Assembly (NCBI GenBank): GCA_017556795.1
Contig: JAFYLZ010000004.1
Location: forward strand, 62,001 to 126,000
DNA length: 64,000 nucleotides
Reading direction: 5' to 3'
DNA from: Candidatus Saccharimonadota bacterium
Lineage (GTDB): Bacteria; Patescibacteriota; Saccharimonadia; Saccharimonadales; Saccharimonadaceae
Shown here: in pieces, positions 6,703-14,998 of the stretch
How the letters are laid out: the number at the start of each line of letters is the position of its first letter
Numbering within the stretch: the stretch's first letter is position 1
Translations under genes and position numbers: made by a program
Notes under the pieces: generated by a model
The model's input: the letters and a program-made list of their open reading frames with translations, nothing else
What the model was told of the DNA's origin: nothing
Databases searched by the model: none

Positions 6703-9700
6703 ATGATTTTGCAGACAAAAAAGCAGTTTTTGAGAAAAGCATTTTTTGCCTTTTTGTTGATCAGCGGACTTATTGCTGTTGTTCCGGGCATTGTAAATAG
6801 AAACAATGAAGACACTTCGGCCATTTCTCATACTGGCGATGAGGTGAGAATCTTTTATAATCCAAATGACAAAATTTATTATGGCGAATATGCTGATCAG
6901 GAAGGCAATCGTGGTACAACTCACTTCTTTGACGTTATTACTGAGAATAGTGGCACCTATGATGCGTATTGCGCTAACCCGAGCCTAAAGCCTCTTGGCG
7001 GGAAATATTTAGTTCTGCGCTTAGGTGATGATTCTGAAAAATTCAAATTGATGAAAATGGCCATTTTCGCTGGTACTGGCGGTGGCGTCAACCCTAGTAC
7101 TACTGTCGCTGCTGAAGCCAATAATCTTCTCAACAGACTCTTTGCTGGCACCGGCCTAAGCAATGATGACCGCACGCATTACGCATATATCCATGCTTTA
7201 TTGGGTGCTATTTATGCAAATGATTATACTGGGCTCAATGGTCACAGGGCAATTGTAGATGGCATGATTGCGAAATTGCGCAACGAGATGAGTTCCGCTA
7301 CGGATGCTTACGTGATGGCCCAAGCATACAGCCTTTATAGGGTTAACAGAGATCAGCCGGTCGAATTCCCGGCTGGCTACAACGTTGATAACTATGATCC
7401 GGATGAATTCCAAGACATTGTTTGGATTGAAAGCCCTGAATCCGGCGGTTTTAATATCGAGAAAAAAGATAAAGGCACCAGCGGCGATCCGCAGGGTAAT
7501 GGTAACTTCGCTGGTATTCAGTTTGAGGTGCGTGCAGTTGGTAGGATTTACCGCAAAGATGGTACTTTCTTCAACGACAACGATATTGTGGCTACTGGTA
7601 CTACCGACGCTCAGGGCAAGGTTTCGTTCTCTGATTTGCCGCTTGGTACATACAAAGTGGTCGAGTCTGCTGGCAACGACTATTATGATGTCGCTTTGCC
7701 GCAAACTAAAACGATTTACTATGAAGGCCATGTTGATAATTTGACGTTTTACGATGAAATTAAAAAAGGCTCCATTACTGTCGAAAAAGTTGATGCCGAC
7801 AGCCATGACTGTAGATCGCTCGGTTCAGCTAGCCTAACAAGCGTCACCTTTAGCATCGTCAACAGATCTGCCCATTCGGTGATTTACGGTGGCAGCGAGA
7901 TTCCAGTTGGTAGTCAGCTCACTACTGGTACGATCAGTGCCGGCCGATGCAACATTGCTTTTAATAACTTACCGTATGGTACTTACGAAATTATCGAAAC
8001 TGCCGTTGGTACTGGCTACAGCAAAACCGGTCCGCAGACTGTCACTATTCCAAGGGACAACAATGCCAATATTACGGTTACAATGGCCAACCAGGTTTAT
8101 CGTGGCAATGTCAAATTCAAGAAAGTCGATAAAAATGACAATAATTCAGCAATGGCCAATGTGGCGTTCAGCATTACCTCTAACACTACTGGGGAAAGCC
8201 ACATTGTCGTGACCGACAGTAATGGTATGGTCAATACTGCAAGCATTGCTCACGATAGAAATACGAATAAATATGACACCATAAACTTTACTGACGTTAA
8301 CGCTCCAAGGAGTTATACATATCATAATGATTGGGGTACTTGGTTCTATGGTAACGCTAGCGGACTCGGCAACATTAATAACAGCCTTGGTGCTCTGCCG
8401 TATGATGACTATACGATCAAAGAGCTTCTTTGTACGACTAACGAATTCTGTTACGATGCTAACACCTGGTCTATGCAGTTCTCGATTAGCAGTAATGGTC
8501 AGATGGTTGATCTTGGCAACGTTGCCGGCACCACCAACGTCCAGAACGACTGTGTCCACCACGCCATTTCAACCACGGCAACCGATCCGGTCGACGGCGA
8601 CAAATATATTATGGTTGGTGAAGACGTAACCGTGCACGATCGCGTGGCTTACCACGCAATGCGCGGTAAGAGCTATACGATTCGCGGCGCTCTCTATGAT
8701 AGGGATTCTGGCGCGCAGCTAGGCGTCACCCAGACTGATAGCTTCACAATTCCTACTAACGGCAGCGAAGACGGTTACAGAGATCTTGAGTTTACCTTTA
8801 ACTCTACAGAATACGCTGGTCATAGCATTGTGGTCTACGAAGAATTGATTTATGATGGCCGCGTCGTCGCCGAACACAAAGAACGCACCGACGATAAGCA
8901 GACTGTCTACGTAATTGATTTTGGTACGACCGCGGTTGATAAAGCCGATGAGGATAAATACGTCGTAGCTAGGGGCGAAGTTCAGGTTCAGGATACAATC
9001 GATTACTGCTTGATTGCTGGCCAAACCTTTACTTTTGTGGGCAATCTGTACGATGTAACTGCCGGCAGCATTATTCCTAATGTGACCTCGAGCGCCACTG
9101 TTACTCCGGACGCAACCAATAATTGTAGCTCCGTAACTATCGACTTCACGCTTGATTCTACTGGTCTTGCTGGCCATACGATTGTGGTCTACGAGAAGCT
9201 TTATCACGATAACGTCGAGATTATGCCCCACGAAGATTCTACTGACGAGGCCCAAACGGTGTTCTTCATCGATTTTGGTACGACCGCAGTTGATGATGCT
9301 GATGGCGATAAATATGTTATCAACGCAGAAGACATGACGATTGAAGATACGATTAATTACTGCTTGGTCGCCGGCCAGAGTTTCGAGTTCGTTGCTCACC
9401 TTTACGATAAAACGGTTGGTAAATTGTTGGTAAACAGCAACGGCGACATCATTGAATATTCGCTTGAAATTACTCCAGCTACAGCTTGTGGTGCGGCCGT
9501 GATTGACCTTGATTTCAATGCCAAAGGTCTCGAAGGTCATGATATCGTAGTGTTCGAGAGGCTTTACCACGAAGATGATCTGATTATGACCCACGAAGAT
9601 GAGGAAGATGAAGACCAGACTGTACGCATCATTGGTTTCGGTACGACTGCTATCGACCAAGAAGATCGCGACAAATATGTGATTGATGGCGATATGGTGA

Positions 9701-10509
9701 CGATTCGCGACCGTATCAAGTACTGCTTGGTCGCTGGCAAGACCTTCACTGTTGACGCTTATCTAGTAGATAAGGCTACGGAAAAACCAATTGAGGGCGG
9801 CAAGGACGAAATCGTCTCTAGAACCTACACATTTGTTCCTCAAACGGATTGCGGTTCATTTATCGCTACTTTCAAAGTCAATGCCTCTAAGCTAGCTGGA
9901 CACGACCTCGTGGCATTCGAAAGAGTCTTAGACAATGGCGTCGTCGTCTTAACCCACGAAGACATTGAAGACGAAAACGAGACTGTACGCGTCATCAGCC
10001 TGCAAACCTTTGCAACCAGCAATCAGGATGAGCTTGACGAGCTTGATGAGGATAGCGAAATTGTCATTACTGATCTTGTAAAATATTGTCTCAAAGCCGG
10101 TAGCGAATTCACCTTTGTTGGCAAGTTGTTCGACAAGAATTCTGGCCAGCAGCTCGTGATTAACGATAAGCCAATCGAGCAAAGTTACACCTTCACCCCA
10201 GAAGAAGATTGTGGCGAGTTTGAGTTAGTCTACACCTTCCCTGCTAAGGGCATGGCCAAGAAAGAATTCGTTATTCTGGAAGAACTTTACGATGACTTTG
10301 GCCGCCGCATCTTGCTCCGCGAGGACCTCGACAACGAAGATGAGACCGTTCGCTTGCCTGATACCGGTTTCATGGTTGAGACTGACGGTGGTGCCGAAGG
10401 CAGCAGCAACCCAGCAATGATTGCGCTACTAGGCGTATTGGCGACGGCAACATTCGTGATTGTGCGCGGTTTTGCTAAAACTGTAGTAGGCGCAAAAAGA
10501 GCATTTTAA
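6703..10509 (+). CDS. giant LPXTG adhesin: thioester domain, CnaB domains, five VaFE repeats
   Basis: A 1268-residue surface protein. Signal peptide/membrane helix at about 10-30. An N-terminal thioester-type domain (about 45-240) has Cys90 (YCANPS) and Gln207 (AQAYSLY, the TQXA-like position), expected to form a Cys-Gln thioester that can bind host amines. Then come three CnaB/SpaA-like domains (about 247-355, 356-466, 468-600) with Lys (EKKD, EKVD, KKVD) and Glu (VVES, IIET, IKEL) suited to isopeptide bonds. Five repeats of about 120 residues (starting near 615, 739, 857, 978 and 1099) have the VaFE / T-Q ester pattern: Thr in TTA-D-D-DKYV and Gln or Glu before TV at the end. LPDTGF at 1218-1223, a hydrophobic helix and a basic tail form the sortase signal. 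Sortase B at 23106-24071 is the only candidate enzyme in the window. Likely a host-attachment fibre. Confidence 0.85.
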   Translation: MILQTKKQFLRKAFFAFLLISGLIAVVPGIVNRNNEDTSAISHTGDEVRIFYNPNDKIYYGEYADQEGNRGTTHFFDVITENSGTYDAYCANPSLKPLGGKYLVLRLGDDSEKFKLMKMAIFAGTGGGVNPSTTVAAEANNLLNRLFAGTGLSNDDRTHYAYIHALLGAIYANDYTGLNGHRAIVDGMIAKLRNEMSSATDAYVMAQAYSLYRVNRDQPVEFPAGYNVDNYDPDEFQDIVWIESPESGGFNIEKKDKGTSGDPQGNGNFAGIQFEVRAVGRIYRKDGTFFNDNDIVATGTTDAQGKVSFSDLPLGTYKVVESAGNDYYDVALPQTKTIYYEGHVDNLTFYDEIKKGSITVEKVDADSHDCRSLGSASLTSVTFSIVNRSAHSVIYGGSEIPVGSQLTTGTISAGRCNIAFNNLPYGTYEIIETAVGTGYSKTGPQTVTIPRDNNANITVTMANQVYRGNVKFKKVDKNDNNSAMANVAFSITSNTTGESHIVVTDSNGMVNTASIAHDRNTNKYDTINFTDVNAPRSYTYHNDWGTWFYGNASGLGNINNSLGALPYDDYTIKELLCTTNEFCYDANTWSMQFSISSNGQMVDLGNVAGTTNVQNDCVHHAISTTATDPVDGDKYIMVGEDVTVHDRVAYHAMRGKSYTIRGALYDRDSGAQLGVTQTDSFTIPTNGSEDGYRDLEFTFNSTEYAGHSIVVYEELIYDGRVVAEHKERTDDKQTVYVIDFGTTAVDKADEDKYVVARGEVQVQDTIDYCLIAGQTFTFVGNLYDVTAGSIIPNVTSSATVTPDATNNCSSVTIDFTLDSTGLAGHTIVVYEKLYHDNVEIMPHEDSTDEAQTVFFIDFGTTAVDDADGDKYVINAEDMTIEDTINYCLVAGQSFEFVAHLYDKTVGKLLVNSNGDIIEYSLEITPATACGAAVIDLDFNAKGLEGHDIVVFERLYHEDDLIMTHEDEEDEDQTVRIIGFGTTAIDQEDRDKYVIDGDMVTIRDRIKYCLVAGKTFTVDAYLVDKATEKPIEGGKDEIVSRTYTFVPQTDCGSFIATFKVNASKLAGHDLVAFERVLDNGVVVLTHEDIEDENETVRVISLQTFATSNQDELDELDEDSEIVITDLVKYCLKAGSEFTFVGKLFDKNSGQQLVINDKPIEQSYTFTPEEDCGEFELVYTFPAKGMAKKEFVILEELYDDFGRRILLREDLDNEDETVRLPDTGFMVETDGGAEGSSNPAMIALLGVLATATFVIVRGFAKTVVGAKRAF

Positions 10510-10515
10510 CAGATG

Positions 10516-10547
10516 TAGCGCAAGGTCTTTAGATTGACTTTGCGCTA
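10516..10547 (+). terminator. adhesin terminator overlapping the next promoter
   Basis: TAGCGCAA (10516-10523) pairs with TTGCGCTA (10540-10547), followed by T5. The loop contains TTGACT (10534-10539), the -35 of the following gene. Confidence 0.7.
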
Positions 10548-10593
10548 TTTTTATGCTATAATTAAGGGAGTGGGTTTTTCGAAACCTGTTTTT
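10534..10593 (+). promoter_or_regulatory. promoter and 5' hairpin of the unknown gene at 10637
   Basis: -35 TTGACT (10534-10539), 17-nt spacer, extended -10 TGCTATAAT (TATAAT 10557-10562). GGTTT-TTCG-AAACC at 10573-10586 followed by a T run forms a terminator-like hairpin almost at the predicted transcription start. Confidence 0.7.
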
Positions 10594-10636
10594 GCACGTT
10601 TAGAGAAGAATATGTATGTGAGGAGGCGATATAGTT

Positions 10637-11260
10637 ATGACTAAGAAAGATAAGAAGAAAGATGAGGCTATTAAGACCGATCCATATCTGGGCAATTCTC
10701 AATTGATTGATCCAGATTTATTAGAGGAAGGATGGACACGACTCTACGAGGAGTCGTTCCCAGAATATGGTGGTGATTTCTGGGTCCGAAATGGATATGA
10801 GGTAATATCTAAAGGTCTCAGAACAGAGCTGAAGCGGCTAGGATATAGCTGCCTGATGTTCCGCTGGCCAGGAGACACTAAGTTATCGAATCGACTAACG
10901 TTCGTGTTTGTCCCCAGGGGCACCAGGGTGGGAGTTACTCAGGTGTACGTTGCTCCTGGTGCAAAACCTCGGATAGACATTGTTGCCGGTGGTATTGTTC
11001 CCGGATCAAAGCTAAGTTATTTAAGGTTCGATGAAGGATATCCTCTGATTGAGGTCCATCAGTATAAATATGGTCTGGGGTGGTGCTTGAACCATGGCGC
11101 GATCGCCGATGCGAGAGACGTCTCGAAGTTCGTGCCGTTCTACGTGATGAAACCCGGTTACGATCGGGTGTCCTTCGTGAAAAACTTGCCGATTTATAGA
11201 TTCCTAGACCCGAACTATAGAAAGTCGGCAAAAAGACCGAAGATAATAAAAGAAATCTAA
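10637..11260 (+). CDS. unknown protein, paralogue of the next gene
   Basis: A 207-residue cytoplasmic-looking protein with no signal peptide or membrane helix. A basic/acidic N-terminus (KKDKKKDE) is followed by a domain with LMFRWPGDTKLSNRLTFVFV at about 75-95 and LIEVHQYKYG at about 136-145. The gene at 11447 has the same order of motifs (LLIVWPEKK, LTLVFAQSG, ILEIHQIDG), so the two are divergent paralogues. The start is set by GAGGAGG upstream in a leader of about 70 nt, unlike the leaderless housekeeping genes. I do not recognise the family. The TRP/WP and E(V/I)HQ signature could be used to search for relatives. Confidence 0.75.
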   Translation: MTKKDKKKDEAIKTDPYLGNSQLIDPDLLEEGWTRLYEESFPEYGGDFWVRNGYEVISKGLRTELKRLGYSCLMFRWPGDTKLSNRLTFVFVPRGTRVGVTQVYVAPGAKPRIDIVAGGIVPGSKLSYLRFDEGYPLIEVHQYKYGLGWCLNHGAIADARDVSKFVPFYVMKPGYDRVSFVKNLPIYRFLDPNYRKSAKRPKIIKEI

Positions 11261-11282
11261 TATTCTTCCCTCTAACGCGCTT

Positions 11283-11306
11283 GGCCGCCGTAATGGCGGC
11301 CTTTTT
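11283..11306 (+). terminator. terminator of the first unknown paralogue
   Basis: GGCCGCC, loop GTAAT, GGCGGCC, then TTTTT. Confidence 0.92.
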
Positions 11307-11330
11307 AATGCCCTGCTGAAGGGGTTAATA

Positions 11331-11388
11331 TTGACTTTTTATACCTTTTATGCTATAATTAAGAGGTAGGTGGTTCCACCTACTTTTT
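11331..11388 (+). promoter_or_regulatory. promoter and 5' hairpin of the unknown gene at 11447
   Basis: -35 TTGACT (11331-11336), 17-nt spacer, extended -10 TGCTATAAT (TATAAT 11354-11359). GTAGGTGG/CCACCTAC (11366-11383) is a perfect inverted repeat followed by T5, placed a few nt after the predicted start. The same arrangement precedes the paralogue at 10637. Confidence 0.7.
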
Positions 11389-11446
11389 GTACTTTATAGA
11401 GGAGTGATTTGGACACATTGCGTTTTTTTATGAAGGAGGACAAAAA

Positions 11447-11947
11447 ATGGAAAAGAAGAATGTTGTAGAAATCAAGGTTGCGGATCTCAAGAACGAGAAG
11501 TGGCCCGGCAAACAGTTGGGTCAGGATTTTAAGATCATGGATGGAAAGAGGGTTCTGACGGATGACTTCTTGAAGAAGATCAAGAAGTCTAACTTCGACG
11601 TACTGCTGATTGTCTGGCCGGAGAAAAAATCGGATTCTTACAAGGATCTGACGTGCAAACTGACACTCGTGTTTGCACAATCCGGTTCGATCATCAAGGT
11701 TACACCGTGGGAGCCCTGGAAGGACTTCTGCAGCAAAAAGGTGGCCAATGAGCCGAAACTCAGAATTGAAAAGAGTAGCCAGTACCGGATCCTTGAGATC
11801 CATCAGATCGACGGGAAAAACTACGTCCGTTTCGTCGACGACGATGCAAGGATTGTGGAATATCCGTTGGTCAACAACAGCCTGACAAGGCTGTATTTCG
11901 GGCAGAAGAGTAAGCTAATAGCTGGTTTTCTCAATAAAAAGAGATAA
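11447..11947 (+). CDS. unknown protein, paralogue of the preceding gene
   Basis: A 166-residue soluble protein rich in Lys and Asp. Shared with the 207-residue neighbour are the strand-turn pattern LLIVWPEKK, LTLVFAQSGSIIKVT and ILEIHQIDGKNYVRFVDDDA. This copy lacks the neighbour's N-terminal 20 residues and the Arg-rich C-terminus, and ends in a Lys-rich tail. A strong AAGGAGG 7 nt upstream sets the start; the leader is about 80 nt with a hairpin at its 5' end. The function is unknown. Separate promoters and terminators suggest the pair arose by duplication and is independently regulated. Confidence 0.75.
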   Translation: MEKKNVVEIKVADLKNEKWPGKQLGQDFKIMDGKRVLTDDFLKKIKKSNFDVLLIVWPEKKSDSYKDLTCKLTLVFAQSGSIIKVTPWEPWKDFCSKKVANEPKLRIEKSSQYRILEIHQIDGKNYVRFVDDDARIVEYPLVNNSLTRLYFGQKSKLIAGFLNKKR

Positions 11948-11977
11948 GCTATTAGCTTAACAACCATCACTCCACAC

Positions 11978-12012
11978 AAAAAACCGCTGGTCGAAAGACC
12001 AGCGATTTTTTA
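11978..12012. terminator. bidirectional terminator between the unknown gene and fusA
   Basis: AAAAACCGCTGGTC, GAAA tetraloop, GACCAGCGATTTTTT: a strong stem usable on both strands. Confidence 0.9.
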
Positions 12013-12022
12013 TTGTTCGAAA

Positions 12023-14125
12023 TTATTTCGAATTGCGTTTCTCGATAACTTCTTGAGCTACGTTTGGCGGAACTTCCTCGTAGCCGTAGAGCTCCATCGA
12101 AGAAGCGGCACGACCTTGGGACATACCACGGAGGTCACCAGTATAACCGAAGAGGTTGGCGAGTGGACAGAAAGCCTTGATGAGCTTGGCGCCACCATTC
12201 AAATCTTCCATTTCATCGACGCGGCCACGGCGAGAGTTAATGTCGCCAATGACATCGCCCATGAATTCTTCTGGAGTGGTGATTTCCATCTTCATGACAG
12301 GCTCGAGGAGCACTGGGTTAGCTTTCTTGATACCTTCGCGGGTAGCGAGAGCACCTGCGAGGGTGAAGGCGAGCTCGGAGGAGTCGACATCGTGGTAAGA
12401 ACCATCGTAGAGGGTAGCTTTGACGTCAACTACTGGGTAGCCAGCGATAACACCACCAGCGAGGGTATCTTCGACACCTTTTTGAACTGGTTTGCGGTAT
12501 TCCTGAGGAACCACACCACCTTTAATCATGTCGATGAACTCGAAGCCCTTACCTGGTTCATTTGGCTCAAACTTGATCCAAACGTCACCATACTGACCAC
12601 GACCACCAGACTGCTTAATGTGTTTACCTTGAGCCTCGGCAGTGCCGCGGATGGTTTCACGGTAAGCAACTTGTGGGGCGCCAGTGTTGGCTTCGACGCC
12701 ATGCTCACGTTTCAAACGGTCGATAATAATCTCGAGGTGAAGCTCGCCCATACCGGAAATAATGGTTTGGCCAGTTTCTTCATCAGTGTGAACGCGGAAG
12801 GTTGGATCTTCTTCAGCCATCTTGGAAAGACCGATGCCCATTTTTTCTTGGTCGGCTTTGGTCTTTGGCTCAACGGCGATAGATACCGGTGGATCTGGGA
12901 ATTCGATAGATTCAAGATGAATTGGGTGAGCTGGCTCACAAAGGGTGGTACCAGTGGTACATTCTTTAAGGCCAACCACAGCGGCGATGTCACCAGCGCC
13001 AACTTCGCTAATTTCTTCACGTTTATCAGCGAACATACGGACAATACGACCGACGCGTTCCTTGTTGCCAGTAGTAGCGTTAAGGATGGTGTCGCCAGAT
13101 TTGAGCTTACCAGCGTAGACGCGGATGAAGATCAACTTGCCCACGAATGGATCAGTTGCGATCTTAAAGGCAAGAGCGGTGAGAGGCTCTTTGTCGTCGG
13201 CTTTGCGGATGATTTGGTCACCGGTTTTTGGATCGGTACCAACGGTTTGACCTTGGTCGCGATCAAGTGGGGATGGGAGATAATCGGTCATGAGGTCAAG
13301 AACCTTCTCGACGATCACACCACGACCATCACCACCGGTAACTAGGAAGAAGTCACCATCAAGCACGCGCTTACGGAGAGCAGCTTTAAGTTCGTCGGTA
13401 GTAATAGCTTCTTCGCCTTCGCTGAAGTATTTGTCCATGAGAGCTTCGTCAGCTTGGACAGCTTCTTCAACGAGCATTGAACGAGCGTTCTTGGCTTTTT
13501 CGGCCATGTCGGCTGGGATTTCGCCAACGGTAAGTTCGTGGTCAGCGTAATCTTTGTAGGTGTAAGCCTTCATATCAACGAGGTCAACGACACCGCAGAT
13601 ATCTTTTTCGAAGCCGATTGGAAGATGAATAGCAACGGCATTTTTAGACAAACGTTTGTGGATAGAATCGAGGGATTTGTAGAAATCGCCACCGATTTGG
13701 TTAATCTTGTTGACGAAACAAATGCGAGGCACGCCGTATTTGGTAGCTTGGCGCCACACAGTTTCGGACTGAGCTTCGACACCCATCTTACCATCGAACA
13801 CGACGACGGCGCCGTCGAGCACGCGGAGAGAGCGTTCCACCTCGGCGGTAAAGTCGATGTGGCCCGGGGTATCAATAATGTTAATCTTGTGACCTTTCCA
13901 GTAGGCGGTAACAGCAGCGGAAGTAATGGTGATACCACGTTCCTTTTCCTGTTCCATCCAGTCGGTAGTTGCACCACCGGTGTCGCCTTTCACGAGGTCA
14001 ATTTTATGTTTCAAACCGGTACGATAAAGAATCGCTTCGGAGGTAGTAGTCTTGCCGGCGTCGATGTGCGCGATGATACCGATATTGCGGTATTTGGACA
14101 AGTCTGTAACTTTTTCGTTTGCCAT
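12023..14125 (-). CDS. fusA: elongation factor G
   Basis: A 700-residue translational GTPase driving ribosomal translocation. AHIDAGKTT is the G1 motif near residue 19, followed by DTPGHIDFT (G3), NKINQIGGD (G4; classical EF-G has NKMD, so Ile replaces Met) and domains II-V including [10 protein letters not shown] and the GG-VIAGYPV segment. It stands alone with its own leader of about 80 nt, whereas in most bacteria fusA follows rpsL-rpsG; those two genes are at 54.3-55.2 kb here. AAGGAT lies 5 nt before the ATG. Confidence 0.98.
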   Translation of the reverse strand: MANEKVTDLSKYRNIGIIAHIDAGKTTTSEAILYRTGLKHKIDLVKGDTGGATTDWMEQEKERGITITSAAVTAYWKGHKINIIDTPGHIDFTAEVERSLRVLDGAVVVFDGKMGVEAQSETVWRQATKYGVPRICFVNKINQIGGDFYKSLDSIHKRLSKNAVAIHLPIGFEKDICGVVDLVDMKAYTYKDYADHELTVGEIPADMAEKAKNARSMLVEEAVQADEALMDKYFSEGEEAITTDELKAALRKRVLDGDFFLVTGGDGRGVIVEKVLDLMTDYLPSPLDRDQGQTVGTDPKTGDQIIRKADDKEPLTALAFKIATDPFVGKLIFIRVYAGKLKSGDTILNATTGNKERVGRIVRMFADKREEISEVGAGDIAAVVGLKECTTGTTLCEPAHPIHLESIEFPDPPVSIAVEPKTKADQEKMGIGLSKMAEEDPTFRVHTDEETGQTIISGMGELHLEIIIDRLKREHGVEANTGAPQVAYRETIRGTAEAQGKHIKQSGGRGQYGDVWIKFEPNEPGKGFEFIDMIKGGVVPQEYRKPVQKGVEDTLAGGVIAGYPVVDVKATLYDGSYHDVDSSELAFTLAGALATREGIKKANPVLLEPVMKMEITTPEEFMGDVIGDINSRRGRVDEMEDLNGGAKLIKAFCPLANLFGYTGDLRGMSQGRAASSMELYGYEEVPPNVAQEVIEKRNSK

Positions 14126-14239
14126 ATAATCCTTTATTAATTAATATTTTTGACCATTAACAATAATAGCCATTTAAGCTTTTTGTTATTTTAACATATT
14201 ATCTCAGTTTAGAAAAGATATAATCTGGGGTGATTTTGA

Positions 14240-14998
14240 TTAAAAATTGTTGGAGTTTTGCTTCTTCGACGCGAGGCGTCTTTCCATGTACTCGTGGGCG
14301 TTGATTTCGTAAGTATCAGTATATTTAACGACCGGCGCATCGTCGCCGTATTTGGCTTTCAGCGCGGTATTTAGAATCAAGTTGGTGAAGAGTGGGTTCT
14401 TTGGCAGAACTGGGCCGTGCGAATAGGTGCCAAAAACATTTTTGTAGTGCACGCCTTCGGTCTTGTCTTCCCCGTTGTTGCCGTTGCCGGTGATGACGCG
14501 GCCGAGTGGCTCGACTTTGGCGCCGAGAAAAGTGCGGCCGGAGTGGTTTTCGAAGCCCACGATTTCGCCGACTTTATCTACCTCAAAAGCGTAGTTGCCG
14601 ATTTGGCGTTCTTTGCCGCCAATCGTGTAGAAATCAATTGCGCCAATATAATTCAGGCGTTTTCCTTCCCAGGTTTGGTAATAGCGGCCGAGCATTTGAT
14701 AGCCGCCGCAGATAGCGAGGAAGGTTTTGCCGTTCTCGATGGCTTCCTTGATGGCGAAATCATTGCCAGTTTCCTTGAGCTCTTTGCTCAAAATGCCCTG
14801 TTCAAAGTCTTGGCCACCACCGACAAAGAAGATGTCGTATTTTTTCCAATCCAAGCGATCGCCAAGCACAATACTGTCGACGCTGCATTTGATGTCGCTG
14901 GCTTCGAGATGCTTAATCATGGCTTTGATGTTGCCAAGATCTCCGTAGAGATTGAGCAAGTCTGGATAAAGATGACAGATTTTAATCGATTTAGTCAT
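14240..14998 (-). CDS. gatD: lipid II isoglutaminyl synthase, glutaminase subunit GatD
   Basis: A 252-residue class I glutamine amidotransferase of the CobB/CobQ type. The nucleophile is Cys97 in LAICGGYQ and the catalytic His is His194 in TYSHGPVLPKNP. With MurT it amidates the alpha-carboxylate of D-Glu in lipid II to D-isoglutamine, giving substrate better suited to transpeptidation. The start overlaps the end of murT by 8 bp, confirming the pairing. The C-terminal tail after HEYMERRL is short and polar. The presence of the pair supports a monoderm, Gram-positive-like wall. Confidence 0.93.
   Translation of the reverse strand: MTKSIKICHLYPDLLNLYGDLGNIKAMIKHLEASDIKCSVDSIVLGDRLDWKKYDIFFVGGGQDFEQGILSKELKETGNDFAIKEAIENGKTFLAICGGYQMLGRYYQTWEGKRLNYIGAIDFYTIGGKERQIGNYAFEVDKVGEIVGFENHSGRTFLGAKVEPLGRVITGNGNNGEDKTEGVHYKNVFGTYSHGPVLPKNPLFTNLILNTALKAKYGDDAPVVKYTDTYEINAHEYMERRLASKKQNSNNF

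Noticed and set aside
8719-9660. 313-codon open frame on the minus strand
   Set aside because: Antisense shadow of the VaFE repeats in the adhesin; the repeated structure of the real gene explains its length and internal similarity.
11366-11383. GTAGGTGG/CCACCTAC palindrome as a repressor operator
   Set aside because: Possible, but its place after the -10, the following T5 and the matching hairpin in the paralogue's leader favour an RNA structure; no regulator gene is nearby to support an operator.
12053-13345. 430-codon open frame on the plus strand
   Set aside because: It lies wholly antisense to fusA, whose frame matches EF-G throughout; the antisense product has no recognisable domain, and no promoter or ribosome-binding site is visible.
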